DNA of 64,000 nucleotides from Macrocystis pyrifera (taxonomy: Eukaryota > Sar > Phaeophyceae > Laminariales > Laminariaceae): the NCBI GenBank assembly GCA_031763025.1, contig JASSKH010000004.1, positions 124,001-188,000 of the forward strand. Direction: 5' to 3'. Shown here in pieces: positions 32,735 through 44,570 of the stretch. The notes under the pieces were generated by a model. That model made no database searches, was not told the origin of the DNA, and worked only from the letters and a program-made list of their open reading frames with translations. Each line of letters begins with the position of its first letter. Position 1 is the stretch's first letter. The position numbers and the translations under genes were made by a program.

Positions 32735-33035
32735 CATTTGAACCGGTGTCTCGATTTCTTATATACGACACCGGCGTCGCGACTTCTTGTATACGACAAC
32801 GGTGTCGTATATATGCCGCTAATATACGACCCCGCGCTACGTTCGCGGAGCACGGCTCGCAGGGGCAGGGGACTGCCCGGGGTGTCTTAGCATGGCTAGA
32901 TCTACCATTGAAGCTAGTGAAACCCAATTGGACCCGAACTCGCGAAAACATGAGGATATAGCGTTTACCCCCGAACCAGTCACCTCAGTGTCTTGATTTC
33001 TTATTGGCGACACCGGTGTCATGATTGAGCGACAC
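32735..33035. repeat. ACACCGGTGT palindrome cluster
   Basis: The wording tcgatttcttatatacgaca, ccggcgtcgcgacttcttg and tatacgacaacggtgtcgta occurs in tandem (32748-32830), and again as ttcttattggcgacaccggt (about 32998). The core gacaccggtgtc is an inverted repeat. Related copies lie at 35.88 and 36.09 kb. Confidence 0.65.
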
Positions 33036-33690
33036 GGGTACCCCAAGATTCGATACCTCGGCACGTTTTGTGGCACACTCTCTGGATTGTTACTCTTTTA
33101 GATGATCCTTTCTATGTGTGTAGGGATCTAAGGGAAGTTATCAAGAAGCCTACGCAAACAAGTCTGGAGGAGATAATTACTGTAGGCGTGTACAAAACTA
33201 TATTATTCATGTTGATGCCGTGGAAAACAGGTTCGATGTACTAGGGTCGTGTTGGCGGCACAAGGGTCTACAAAACATTTGTTACCATGGTGTAAGCTAC
33301 ACATCAACTGTGTCAATCCGTGACGTATGCCGGTCGATTGCCGAACCTCTTGGTATCCTCTCGCAGGCTACCTCGGTTGGCAGAGGACATCGATATTGAT
33401 TACTTCCCACCGCTCAGGTGGGAGCCGGACGACTGAGAGCTCTTGCTGGTTCAACCTTTCCTACTGACGGTGAGGTCACATCACTACGGCAGAAAGAATG
33501 ATACGACGGCTATGATACTAGTTACTGTTGGCGCCGGTAAAAGTGAAGCTTCCTCGTCAATACTGTCTACAACATGCTATCATACAGCAGGTTTCTGCAT
33601 ACGATGCCGCCAAGTCATTCACTATCGTTTTGTGCTCCCTTCCTTGCATGAGCTACACTTTCTGTCTTATCATGGGACGATCTATGGGTC
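33036..33690. other. Unassigned sequence
   Basis: No gene or array recognised between the two palindrome clusters. Confidence 0.4.
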
Positions 33691-34015
33691 ATCCGACGCA
33701 ACGTCTCCTATGATGTTTTTTCGATGAGACTACCCGTTGGACGTACCATGGGATGACCCGTGAGACGACCTATCGGTCGTCCCATGGGACAGTTCACGGG
33801 ACATCTCACGGGTTGTCCCATGGGTAGGTCCATAGTTCATATAGTGAGTCATCTCATGAGTTATTCCATAGGACACGTGGGATTCCCTATGCAACTTGTA
33901 AAATGAGATATCGTGGCACAGCCCATGGGTCGACTCATGAGCCCCATGAGACGACCTATGTAACGGCTAGAGGGTCGGCTTACAGCCCATGGGTCGTCCC
34001 ATGCGTCCATAGTTA
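33690..34015. repeat. CCCATGGG palindrome array, left block
   Basis: Degenerate ~16-bp motifs built on the palindrome tcccatggga, for example tcgtcccatgggacag, ttgtcccatgggtagg and agcccatgggtcg. A segment without the motif (34020-34360) separates it from the right block. Confidence 0.75.
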
Positions 34016-34164
34016 TTTTTGCGATATGCTACCTAACAAAACGTACAAGATGAAGTGCCAAACACATTGCAATTTCGGGAATGGTCAGTGCATGTTTTTC
34101 GGACCGTCCAAAACGCGCGCCGAAGTCGCGCTTGAGTCGAGCCTTGGCGTAGACTATCGCTGGC

Positions 34165-34196
34165 ATTATGGTTTGGGTTAGGGTTAGGTTTGGGGT
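34165..34196 (+). repeat. Telomere-like GGGTTAGGGTTAGG run, interstitial
   Basis: tttgggttagggttaggttt contains about two perfect TTAGGG units plus degenerate ones. A second short run, gtgggttagggttagtccc, lies at 34676-34694. Confidence 0.65.
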
Positions 34197-34359
34197 TGAA
34201 CTGGTTGGACGCCTTGACGTGAATTGTCAATAACAAGCCTCCAAACACACGTGAAACCAGAAAAGACGTATATTACTTGTACTCCATCTGGTATGAGTTT
34301 TGTGCTGAAGACCGGACAATCGATGCCGAACCTATGGGGAGCATGGTGGCCAAAATATG

Positions 34360-34950
34360 AGTCTACGTTTCGTCCCACAGGTCGTTCCATGGGCACCATA
34401 ATATCCATGGGACAGCTCATGGGTCTTCTCATTGGCCCTTTCGTCGAAAACCAGATTATGGGATGCCTCAGGGGTCGTCTCAATGGACAACTCATGGTCA
34501 ACCTATGACAAGCGTGGCGGCCCACAGACCGGCCTACCAGTTGTCCCACCGGATAACGAACTGGACGACCTATGGTGTCCCCTCAGCAACCGATGGGATG
34601 ACGCATGGATCGTTGAATGAGGCGAGCCGTGGGACGAACGAGGTTAGCCGTGGGACGAACAATGGAAAAACTCAGTGGGTTAGGGTTAGTCCCTTGGGTC
34701 AATCCCATGGTTCAACTCCGTGGGATGTCCCATGAGATTGTTGATAATCTCCATGGGACGTCCCGTGGGAACTACATACCCATGGGGTGTTCACAAGCCC
34801 GTGGGTAGACCTGTGGGTCGTATTGTGGGGATATACTTCCCAAGGGATGGCCCATAGGCCGTGTCGCGCCCCATGAGCTAGTGCATGGGACGTCCAACGG
34901 AAACCCCCGTGGGATGACCCGTGAGTCATCCAATGAGAATCCCGAATGCG
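34360..34950. repeat. CCCATGGG palindrome array, right block
   Basis: Continues the motif: tcgttccatgggcacc, atatccatgggacagc, gtcaatcccatggttc, atctccatgggacgtcc and acccatggggtg. It includes a tandem agccgtgggacgaac pair (34627-34662) and a TTAGGG run. Confidence 0.75.
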
Positions 34951-35869
34951 GACATCACCCCCTGCATTGAGCGGCACCCCGAAATATGTTTTCGAGGCAA
35001 GCGACAACCCTCTTAGCGTTCGAACAATTGCATGATCACGTTCTTACAAAAGTGGTCCCGTCTTTTGTCGTCGAAGGGCTACGCCTTGACGTCAACAACG
35101 CTGATCAAACAGCAGGACATTTTGTGTAGGAGAGTTTTGTTTTACAGTTTTCCACTCTCATTTTCGTGACAACACAGAAAACACATGGCACATTTCCTGA
35201 ATTTGGAAATTGAACACAGGGCAAAATATCAGAACAAGCGTGACGCTTCGTATTCCAATGTTTGGGAAACAGTATAGCAAACCCTAGAATTATTGCAAAA
35301 TGCGCGAGACGAAAACACGAAACGTATGGAAACTTGGGACAAAACAATGAAGCCTCTAAATCACGTATATGATGGCAATGTATGCGATCCTGGTGAATCC
35401 GCCGTTTTACTTGTAAGTATTTTGTTCGTAATTTTCAACCAACAACCTGCATAAACATGACCTCACGGGTACTCACACTGAGCATGGCGCACGCACCAAT
35501 CGTTGGGCAATGTTTACATACGTTTGAGCTGCATTAGGTGTTCAAATTGACCCCATGGTAAGACACAGCCAACCGCAATATCATTCGAACATGACGACAA
35601 ACAGCGTCTTCCATAATATCGCAGATATACATACTGGATCATCCACAGACACCCAACACGACAATAGTCAGAAGTATGATTTTGGTCGTATCCAGCTAGA
35701 ACGCACCGGGTACACTATATCATCAAGCATATGTATCTGGTTCGTGATAGCTTCCACTATACGTTGTGCTGCACCTTACATCGCTCACTTACTCCCAAAT
35801 CGACTATCATTCATCGTTTGGAGAGTATGCCGCAAACCATGGCGCGACATCCTGTGGAATAGTCTTTAC
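34951..35869. other. Unassigned sequence
   Basis: No family recognised in the open frames (including 35555-35899, plus). Confidence 0.4.
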
Positions 35870-36140
35870 GACACAACCGGTGCTCGGTGTCGTATGTAGG
35901 AAATCACGAGAAGGGTGAGTTCCACATATACCTCCCCGAATTAGCGTCCGTTGGGCTTCACTGTATCTTGAATGGGAACTGAAGATCATGCTAACAAACT
36001 GATTCCATTACATCACGGGCGATCGTTCGCCCTCTGCGCCGTGTGTCACGAACGTTGCGCCGTTTCGTATTCAAGCGGCTTTTACATTAAACTGGTGCCG
36101 TATATAAGAAATCGCGACATCGGTGTCGTATTTCGCATTT
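35870..36140. repeat. Two further ACACCGGTGT-type units
   Basis: cacaaccggtgctcggtgtc with gtatgtaggaaatcacgag (35875-35912), and ggtgccgtatataagaaatc with gcgacatcggtgtcgtat (36092-36129). Both match the 32.7-33.0 kb cluster in reverse. Confidence 0.55.
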
Positions 36141-36998
36141 CCCTTGAAATAGTCATTCACAAGCGAGTCTCAAGGGTGGCTACTCTCGAACAACCAGGTA
36201 CTGCCAGTAGAACAGTAAAAAACAAATGGAAAGCAGTAGCATTGTTGTACAGCACTCCTGCAGACTGCTAGAAATTCAAGTTGGACAGGTGGTGCAATCC
36301 GGAGACTCGGCGCCCACTAATTACGAAGGCTTAACAATGTACATGACATATCCAAACTAAGGTAGGGCTCCATCACACCAGAGGTGCAGAGGGCGGGTAC
36401 GTCGGTTGCAGAAGCGTTGAAATCGGGCAAATTGAACTGGATCAAAACCTGGTTGACAAAGCAAGCTTGACAAAACCGAATTGACGTGTTTCCCCAAGAA
36501 AACTACTCATAGATTGTTCTTCCAGATCGTATTTCCGACCCTCGACCACATGATGAGCAGCACGTCTCACCAATGATGTTTTGAGTTTTGGTAAAACTCA
36601 CGCTGCACAGGTAGATGCACTAAACAGCTTTATTTCTCTGTTATCTAAAAGACGTCCGCTCGGCACTTGGTTTGACTGTCAAACGCAAACTGGGTGCTTA
36701 CTTGCTCCTCATTTGTTGGGTCCCCCAGCCCCTCGCCGATGCCAGGCGAAACCTCAACCGAGCGCTCCACATTAGAGGGAAATTAGCAGCGTCGAAATGT
36801 ACGCACTCTCCGACACCCGTTACAGTCTCCCACCAACACGGAATACTGGCGCCGTTCTATTGGAGAATATTACTGCCTCAAGAACGGCTAGTGGAAGAAT
36901 TTGCGAGTCACCCCGTTCAGTCCCAATAACAAAAGGTGACCAACGCCTCTTCCGGTAAATCGTCTTTTTTTCGCTCAGGAACAACAGCAGGCACTTTG
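36141..36998. other. Downstream region of the sulfotransferase-like gene
   Basis: Contains repeat-like ggatcaaaacctggttgac near 36440. No other gene recognised. The 3' untranslated region of the minus-strand gene should lie at its right edge. Confidence 0.35.
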
Positions 36999-37525
36999 TT
37001 ACTGTAAGAGTTTGAATTTTACAAGAACCGCCGGTGGGAGCCAATTGCGGAGGATATCGTCAAGTGCCACCTGCGTTTCAGGCTTGAGCAGTTCTTGCCA
37101 GGTCGGGCTGTGAGTGTCTTCTAGGCCCTTCACTTGGACGACTCCAGGGTGCTTGTTCCTTCCCTTCGTGTCAAAGTCGAACTCTTCGCGTAACGCTGCA
37201 TCCGCCATCTCCTCGACGACAGGCTCAGGCAAATGCAGGCCCACGGACGCTACCCATTCAGAGTGCCAGTTGAACGGTTCTTCTAAACCGTCGTCGTACC
37301 AAAATATAGTACTCAGTGCCCCCATGATATCAGTGAAAAGAATATACCGGAGGGTAAGCCATTGGCAGAGAACGGGAGCCACTGCCAACACAAATTCATC
37401 CAGTGTCTCAGAACCGGAACCTACTGCGCCCCCCTTCGCGACTGTAACGTGCAGTTTCTCGTGAAAGTACGTGCTCACCGCTCCTGCCCGAGGGTCTCTC
37501 ATGACAACAAACTGACGACGTTGAT
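36999..37525 (-). CDS. Sulfotransferase-like terminal exon
   Basis: About 174 residues of the C-terminal half of a PAPS-dependent sulfotransferase, an enzyme that moves a sulfate group onto an alcohol or amine. VVMRDPRAGAVSTYFHE fits the family's 3'-phosphate-binding segment (R-D-P-R with a downstream Ser). FWYDDGLEEPFNWHSEWV, LHLPEPVVEEMADAAL and TKGRNKHPG fit the C-terminal region, and ILRNWLPPAVLVKF fits the usual end before TAA. The exon start is placed at 37525 because a pyrimidine-rich stretch ending ctttggcag precedes it on the minus strand, a good 3' splice site. The N-terminal P-loop is missing here and should sit in an upstream exon. Substrate unknown. There are no stops or frameshifts within the exon. 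If it were only a fragment, upstream exons would be absent. Confidence 0.7.
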
Positions 37526-37915
37526 CTGCCAAAGATAGGAAACAAACGGTTTTGAGGCGCCGCCAAGGCAATCAAAATCGGTTGACGGAAAAGGCAGAGT
37601 TTTGACGTGATATCCTGGCAACGAAACCCACACGAGCATGCCTATCAGGATGTGTTGTACGCGTCGTTGGCGAACCCGGAACCTTCGTGGACGGATGATA
37701 TGTGTTGAAGTACAGCGGACTAAACCCTACTGCCAGAGAGACGTGGCGTCGTGGGTATGTACCATATATATATTGGCGGTTGGAATCAGAACCGAGCATG
37801 GGTTATACAAATAGAGGAACAAATAATGTTGTGATTGATACATTATATATTACGGCACTTTGCTTGAGCTGACTGCCCTTCTGGGCATCGGCGCTTCGAC
37901 CGGTCAGGGACCTAC
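37526..37915 (-). other. Candidate intron between sulfotransferase-like exons
   Basis: Bounded on the minus strand by a possible gtaggt donor (37915-37910) and a ctttggcag acceptor (37526-37534). The phase across this exact pair does not match; a donor a few bases on (gtccct) would give the right phase. Another exon may intervene. Confidence 0.35.
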
Positions 37916-38129
37916 GGTATTGTTGTAGGTCTGGTAGTGAAGCGCACCTAAAATTTCGCACTCCGACTGCTCCACGCACAGCGCAATATCGGCGTAATTT
38001 TTCGCAGGCTTGCCATCCTCAGAAACACAGTCAACTGCGGCTTTGGCGAGTCCTTGAGGATGTTGCCATTTGCAGTCCATCGCCACTGGCAAATTGTGCT
38101 TGCGGTAGTCTGTCACGCTAATTTCAACC
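37916..38129 (-). CDS. Possible upstream exon of the same gene
   Basis: About 71 open residues, VEISVTDYRKHNLPVAMDCK and onward, with Cys at regular places (AAVDCVSEDGK, ALCVEQSECEILG, ending LHYQTYNNT). A pyrimidine-rich ttcctgttcaccaacag precedes it and a gtaggt donor follows. The codon and residue mix looks protein-like. I do not recognise the domain. Its place 390 bp upstream on the same strand suggests the same gene, but this is inference. Confidence 0.35.
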
Positions 38130-40110
38130 CTGTTGGTGAACAGGAAATCAACGCAGCCGACACGGTTAGTGGGACAAGTGAATAATGCTGACACATACTC
38201 GTACGGCAGTGTCAAGAGCAACTCTGGAGAATATTTATTGTACTATATCATCTCATGCATACATAAGTACAGTTTTATGTTATTTCAACAGATGGAAGCA
38301 CATACCCCGACCCAGTGCGAAATATGATATCTTCCATGTCATAAACGTTTCCTTACACGTCTTCTACAAAGTGCAGTAGCGTGCGACACGCGTGTTTCGC
38401 CAGATTGAAATACGTTTTAAACTTGTCATTGCACCCAACACGTGGAACAACGGGCGTCTTCAAAAACAAAATTGCACCCCTCACGCAACTACGCCACATT
38501 TTCACGATCGGTCATATACCACGCCGTGATTCGACCGTTGGAAAGATGCGAGCAGGATTTCAACAACGTCACATCTGGGTATACTGATTCGTGTACTACT
38601 CATATCCCCAGCTAGGATGAAACGCACTCATTTCGAACGTTCCAGCGGCGAATCGAGGGTACATAGATTGACCTGCGCAGCCAGCCGCTCTTGTCCTACA
38701 CATTGCTGCCGTGCGAATCCGCCTTCGTATGTCAACCCAGAACATACTTTTACCAGGTGCTGAAGTGAGGTCGTAATACAAAGATAATTCGTACGGGTGG
38801 CCATCTCTCTGCAAACCTCCCACCTGTCCACGCCGTTACAAGAGCACTTCGCGTCGTTACCCCCGAGCCGTGGGTCGAAAATAAGAGATAATTTCTCTGG
38901 TGTGTGAAACAGTCCGCGAAGACGCCCCGTCTTCACGAGGCAAGAACCTTCACCGAACCAGAACTTCAGGTAGTTGCAGGAGTGGAGAAGAGCGCCATGG
39001 GCCCAGTGATACATGAATGTCGTTCCGCTCTTCGGTTCGCCTGTGCGCGAAGACGGTCAGCAATGTTTAATTGTTTATGGGGACAAACGGCACCACATTA
39101 AATCAGCTCTAACCAAACTTAGGTACTACGAGGAAAAACTGCGACTGAAGTGGCAGAGTAGGTAGTGGTAGAGGTGACCGGTAAACGGCCCATGTACAAC
39201 GCCGCATACTACAGTGCCCACTGCCGTGTTGGAAGGCATCAATGTGCAACCAGCGTCAAAGGAAGAGACTGTTTATGATTTACCAAACTTCAGTTGGGTG
39301 AAAAAAAGGAATATTGGAACAACCCAACCTCAAAACACAAGTGGTTTCAGAACCTCAGTAGAAAAACTCCAGATCTAAAATAAACACTCTTCGTTATAGG
39401 AACACAACTGTCGGCAAATGATGGGTGTACGAACATACCAAAAAAAGAAGAAAAGATACAGGCAAACCGAGCTTTGTGAATGTAGTAATTTAGACACATC
39501 ACACAAAAACGGGCAACCATCATTAACACTCTCTTCGCCGTCTGCAATAATACTGGTTTTCACCGCCTCTCACAACCTTCTCGCGAAACTACAGTTGATA
39601 TTATCGGTATAGTCGCGGAATTCATCAGTCACATGTAAACGCGGCGTAGGCTGTATTCAGTACATACCCACACGCTTGTGTGTGCCATGAAAAGTGCAGG
39701 TAGGCACCCCAGCGAGGCTGGACTTGATGTTCGCCCATCGAAGTGTCTACTACTCTGTACGGTCTTGGCAAACACCATGCTACTGGTGGAGGTGGCTCAG
39801 GGAATCTTGGTTACGCAGCTGTCGCGGGAAGCGTCGAAACGCCCCAGCGGTCGTACCAACTGTATCAGCAGCAACCAGAACCAACAGCATATGCATCTCG
39901 TACAGTCACCAAAGTAGAACTGCTAGCGACGTACAATCGTATTTCATAATTTGCTTATATTTCGGGGGCCTTGGCAACTTCCAGGGTTATCCCGGTTGCT
40001 GATCTGCCCGAGATAAACCCAACCCGTGAAGGGAATTGAAAGGGTCACTTGGGATTTTTCTTATTCACAGATTATGGAAAATACAAGTATGCATTTAGTC
40101 GAGATAATCG
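38130..40110. other. Mostly unassigned; weak minus-strand open segments
   Basis: Minus-strand frames at 38596-38823 (PYELSLYYDLTSAPGKSMFW) and 38628-39014 (KLSLIFDPRLGGND) could hold more exons of the sulfotransferase-like gene, but no motif supports this. No other feature seen. Confidence 0.3.
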
Positions 40111-40111
40111 T

Positions 40112-40154
40112 CACATAGGGAATAGGATCAAATAGTGTTAATGAAGATAGATGT
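40112..40154 (+). mobile_element. MITE fragment (left end only)
   Basis: cacatagggaataggatcaa followed by atagtgttaatgaagatag resembles the left terminal repeat and core of the MITE family. No right end is visible. Confidence 0.35.
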
Positions 40155-43100
40155 TCACCCTAATTTTTCCGAGGCTCCTCACCTGAAGAGCTTCATATCT
40201 CACCCAAAGCCTGACGTCAGCAAAAATCAAATTGCATCCCGATGAATAGTCCTATGACCCAAGCATCCAATTACGTCATTTTCTTAAACAAGATTGACAA
40301 TCCGACGATTTTGGGTTAAGGAACACGGCCATTCAGAAAACGTTTCAACGGAAACGTGCTACCTCTATCGTAGAACGCGTCCAATGCGATACTGGTACAC
40401 AGTAATGTTGTCAAGCACCTGCAAACGCCGATTATTTGGAGTGATGATTTGATGCTTGTCGATGAACGAGAGCAAGTCAAGGAAGCGCATGATGGAATTC
40501 GTGGGCGCGAGCACCCAATGTGTTTGCTATACACGATAAAACGATTGAACTGAACTATCTACACAACCAAACAATACCCCTGACCTCGCTCCGCCATATG
40601 GATGTGTTGCACACGCTCTCCCGACCTCTCTGTCTCGAGCATAGTGAAAATCGCTTCGCACTGAGGGCAATCTTCATTTGCTTTGGACACCCGACGGAGA
40701 TTTTGATGAGCTATCACCCTCCCCCCTGGCGATCCGCCCACCGCTAGCCAGAAGACCAGTGCTCTCACCAGTAGCAGGGGTGTCATGGTTCTTGACTGCA
40801 TAATACCACCGCTTCTTGCACCCTGGGTTTCTTTATTTAAGAGGGCATGAGTAACCATGTTGAACGCCAGATGAATCGTTTTTCATTCGTGACTATACGC
40901 TGTTCATGTGCTAGTAGCTTGTCCACCTGATACGGTTTTTGGATCCACACTCGACAACCAAAATATACATGACTATGGCTGCTTTCAGGAAAAAGAGGCC
41001 GTAAATCATATAGTGGTGACAGATTTTCCACGGTTTTAAACTCACCGTTAGTATATCGCGAAATACCTTTGACGTTCACATGCGAAAAACAAGTAACAAA
41101 AACTGGTACCGGTTCAAAACGGTAGTACTGTAGGACGAAAACCTTTTAAACAGAGAGTATATATGTGAACTGAAAGAACTCGTCGATGCATGTAGGCCAC
41201 ACAACAATTTCGATAAGGAACTAAGACACCTCCAGCGATAGTGAGAGTCACCTTGGTATGGAGACACCTGGAGAGTCAATTTCCACCTTGCATCTGGCAG
41301 CTGTAACTTTTTCATGTAACCCAAATGCAAAGTGGGGTGCACAATGAACTTCATACAAAAACCCGTACGCCTCGAGGAATAATTGTTTCGATCTACTAGC
41401 AATGCGTGTTGCGACTCCACCAGGATTGCGTACACATTTGCGGCAATATGAAGATTGCCTGTTCAATAGTTTCGGATGCCAACACATTGAAGCCCCTTGC
41501 TTGCTGTTCCCCCCCGTCCATTGTGTGCTACAGAAAGGGCAGCTCCGCAATTTGCGTGGGCTCTTCGCTTGAGAACCTCTACGCCTCTCTCCAACACCGT
41601 CCAAAACCATAATAGAAATAGAAATCTCAGGACATAGGGGTGGGTATACAGTGAATATTTCACTATATTTTAACAGTAAAGGGATTGTACCGACACTGTG
41701 TAGGTTTTCCGTTCAGGAGCCCCGTCAGACAAGAAATCGTTTGGCTGAAACGTGCTACCTGTATGGTAGCATGCATATGTCATTGCTGATACCCCTGTCG
41801 TTTCTTGCTGCTTACTTCGCCGATCACAGGTGGTGCCCAAGATTAAGCGCAAACAGATACGAGAGTTCTACCAAACGTCGCACTCATTAGTTAGCCATGC
41901 CAACTGCCACGGGTGTAACTCTACGCAAGTCCGTCCAGCGCCCCCCCCCCCCAGCGGTTGAGGTCACTACTGGCGGGTCTAACAGCTGGTAGTTTTCTTG
42001 GTCTCCCCCGTTAGCTAAGGGTGATGGTGCCGTTCAAGTTCTATTTCGACACACAACTGTGTACCAGCACTTTTGCGGATTCGCCGCCGTTTCGCGGCCG
42101 CGCGGCTGCCAGGCGGTGGTGATGGCACCGAAACGTGTGTACCGTTATTGGACGTTCGTGACGATCTCGCCTTATTAAAGCGGTCGGGTTTGTTTGTAAT
42201 TAAGAACACGACCAGGGCACGCACCTTAGCCGCCAGACCCACGGCGATGTGCTATCGAAACTATAGCTCCGACACTGGACTTTACTTCCTTCAACAATGA
42301 CTACCAAAGCACTAGTCAATTGTTCGGTGACGCCGCCAGCGGTAGCTAGTAGAAAATTCGTACGGCCGAACGGCCAGCGATCCTGCCCCCCTCCCCCCCC
42401 CCTGCTCCACCTTAGTCGGCCCGTTCTACCTGGTCACCATGATCAAGTGCCCAACGGCTGAGCTCTTCAGGAGGTCACCACGTACCGCGATTCACACTTG
42501 CGTAATGTATACAGGTGTGATATAATATTTTTGAAATCCGCGTTGCTGTTTGCAGTTCCCCCGAGGAACGGGAATCATCACTTGACTGTCTCACTGCCGT
42601 CTCCCTCTGTCCTCGCTTCCCCATTGGGCACGTTTGAGTGGTGAAGCGTCAGGTATTTACGTTAAACGTGTGATGGGCTCGTTTGCCATTAAAATGTGGC
42701 AGTCGTGTTAGGGGTGCCGGATGCATTTACATGGGTTGCGCTGCACGCAGCTCGTGTGCAACTTCTCCTGCATCGGGGATGCCGTGACAGCCGGGCAACG
42801 CAAGTTGGGAAGGACACGACATCATGTCAAATTTGATTGTGTGTACGTTGTGGCGGATGCCACCCAGCCCTACATTCGGCTTGTCATATCTGGCGTGTCG
42901 CCCCTTTCCGAATTACGGTACTTGGCAGGACGAGCGTGTACTTGTAAGGTGTGTTTGAGTCTGGTGCGGCTGACGTTCAAACATATTTTTCTCGAACCAC
43001 ACAACGGGAAATGTTTCCCACCGTTTCCTGGAAGAGGCAACGGCATTCGTCTAGAAATAAAACCAAGTCTTCGGTTCCTGGCCGAGCTCCATGTTGGCGT

Positions 43101-44495
43101 GGATCTAATTCTCTAAGCATGCCCGTATAGCCTTCTTGATGTAGTCGTTACGTGTTTCAGCTCACAGCCTACAAAGCCACCCGATCGTGCCTCGATCTGT
43201 CATATGTCCGCTTTATCTCGAACGCCTGAACAGCGTTGTGGCCAAAGTCAGGTTTGGCGAGATAAGAACAATTTTCAAAGGTCGCCGGTAGCTACATCCT
43301 TAGCCCAAACCTTAACCCACGTGTTCCTGGTGTTGTTTGCTCAGCGACGATACTGAGCGTCGCAGTGTCGAGTACGGCAAAACACAGTGATCGACGGACC
43401 ATGCCTGGTTATCGTTCGCTCTAGCCCTTGACATGCAGCGAACGTGAGACTTGCGCTATGGTATTGTACACAACCGGGCACAATCTACAACGGCGTACTT
43501 AGCGAATTTCTCCATGTGGAGACAGAGCCATCCATAAACCCGAGCCTGTGTTGGCCAGCTACACCTGACGCGCCCGAGCCTCTGTCGGAGCGATGAATCT
43601 CACGTTGGACTGCTGTGTCTATTCAATAGCGCTGGCGCGCTTTATTTGAGACCCTCAGTTGCTGTTTGAGCGTTATGACGTTTAAATATATAATCCGAAT
43701 GCGTGTAACGGGGTGAAACAAGGCACTTGAGGGGGGGAAAGGCGTGGTGTGATGAATTGTGGGGAGCTCAGATGTGGGAGGGAAGAGCGAACGTGAGGTT
43801 GTGGTACGACTGCTCCGCCTCATATATTGTTGAAGATTTCTTACAGCAACGTTTGTTTTCTAACTATTCTGAATCAATAGTGATGCCGAGCCTATCCGCG
43901 TCTTATGTATCTGGTACGATACAGCAGTTCCTCTGATACCCAAAGAACATTACGAGTACTTCAATTAAGATAGCGATGATGCCCGGTTTCTCATAGCAAC
44001 TTAGAGTAGACCGAATGCATGCAGAACGGTATAATGCTTTCTCCCACACATACTCAAAACGCACGCGTCTCCCTATACACGCCGGCACGTCCGGTGCCGT
44101 CTTCTTGCGTCGCAGGTATGCACAGTACTACTCGTACTTGCGCTGTGCTTGTCTTTGTGGCCACGGCGATTCCCATCTTCTCTGTAACAGCAGTGCCGCT
44201 GCTGCTTGTATTTTTTGCTGAGATTGTATAGTTCACCCTTTTCTCTGATGTTTGGATCATATTATACGCACATCGCCGTGCGCCACAACAGTACCACCGG
44301 TTCCCAAACCAGCTGGGATTCCGAAGGCCCCTAAGTAGCATCTCAATCCTCTAGAGTTCGCGAGCTTGGTCATGTTTTGTTGCCTACATACCGGGTACCA
44401 GGGGTCGTTCTGGGAACACCAATGGCACGTATTGCACCGCATACAACGTACTCGGCATCAGATGCCAGATACAACAAACCAACCATCATCACGTC
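40155..44495. other. Long stretch without recognisable genes
   Basis: No domain recognised. Short C runs occur at 41941-41953 and near 42386-42401. A 131-codon frame at 42721-43116 (plus) begins with ATG and is Cys/Leu/Arg rich with no motif. Frames at 41076-41610 (minus) overlap and lack motifs. Confidence 0.35.
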
Positions 44496-44570
44496 TTCTA
44501 CAACCACCACCACCAGTTAATCACTAGCAGCAGCAGAAGCGTGTCGCTGGTGGTGGTTGTGGTAGCTGCT
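44496..44570. repeat. Imperfect hairpin of ACC/GGT triplets
   Basis: ctacaaccaccaccaccag (about 44499) faces ctggtggtggttgtggtag (about 44550) across a loop containing agcagcagcag. The arms pair over most of 19 bases. Confidence 0.55.

Noticed and set aside
29637..34950. CRISPR-like array
   Set aside because: Repeats here are long, degenerate tandem units or ~16-bp palindromes without unique spacers of constant size, and there are no cas genes. The context is eukaryotic.
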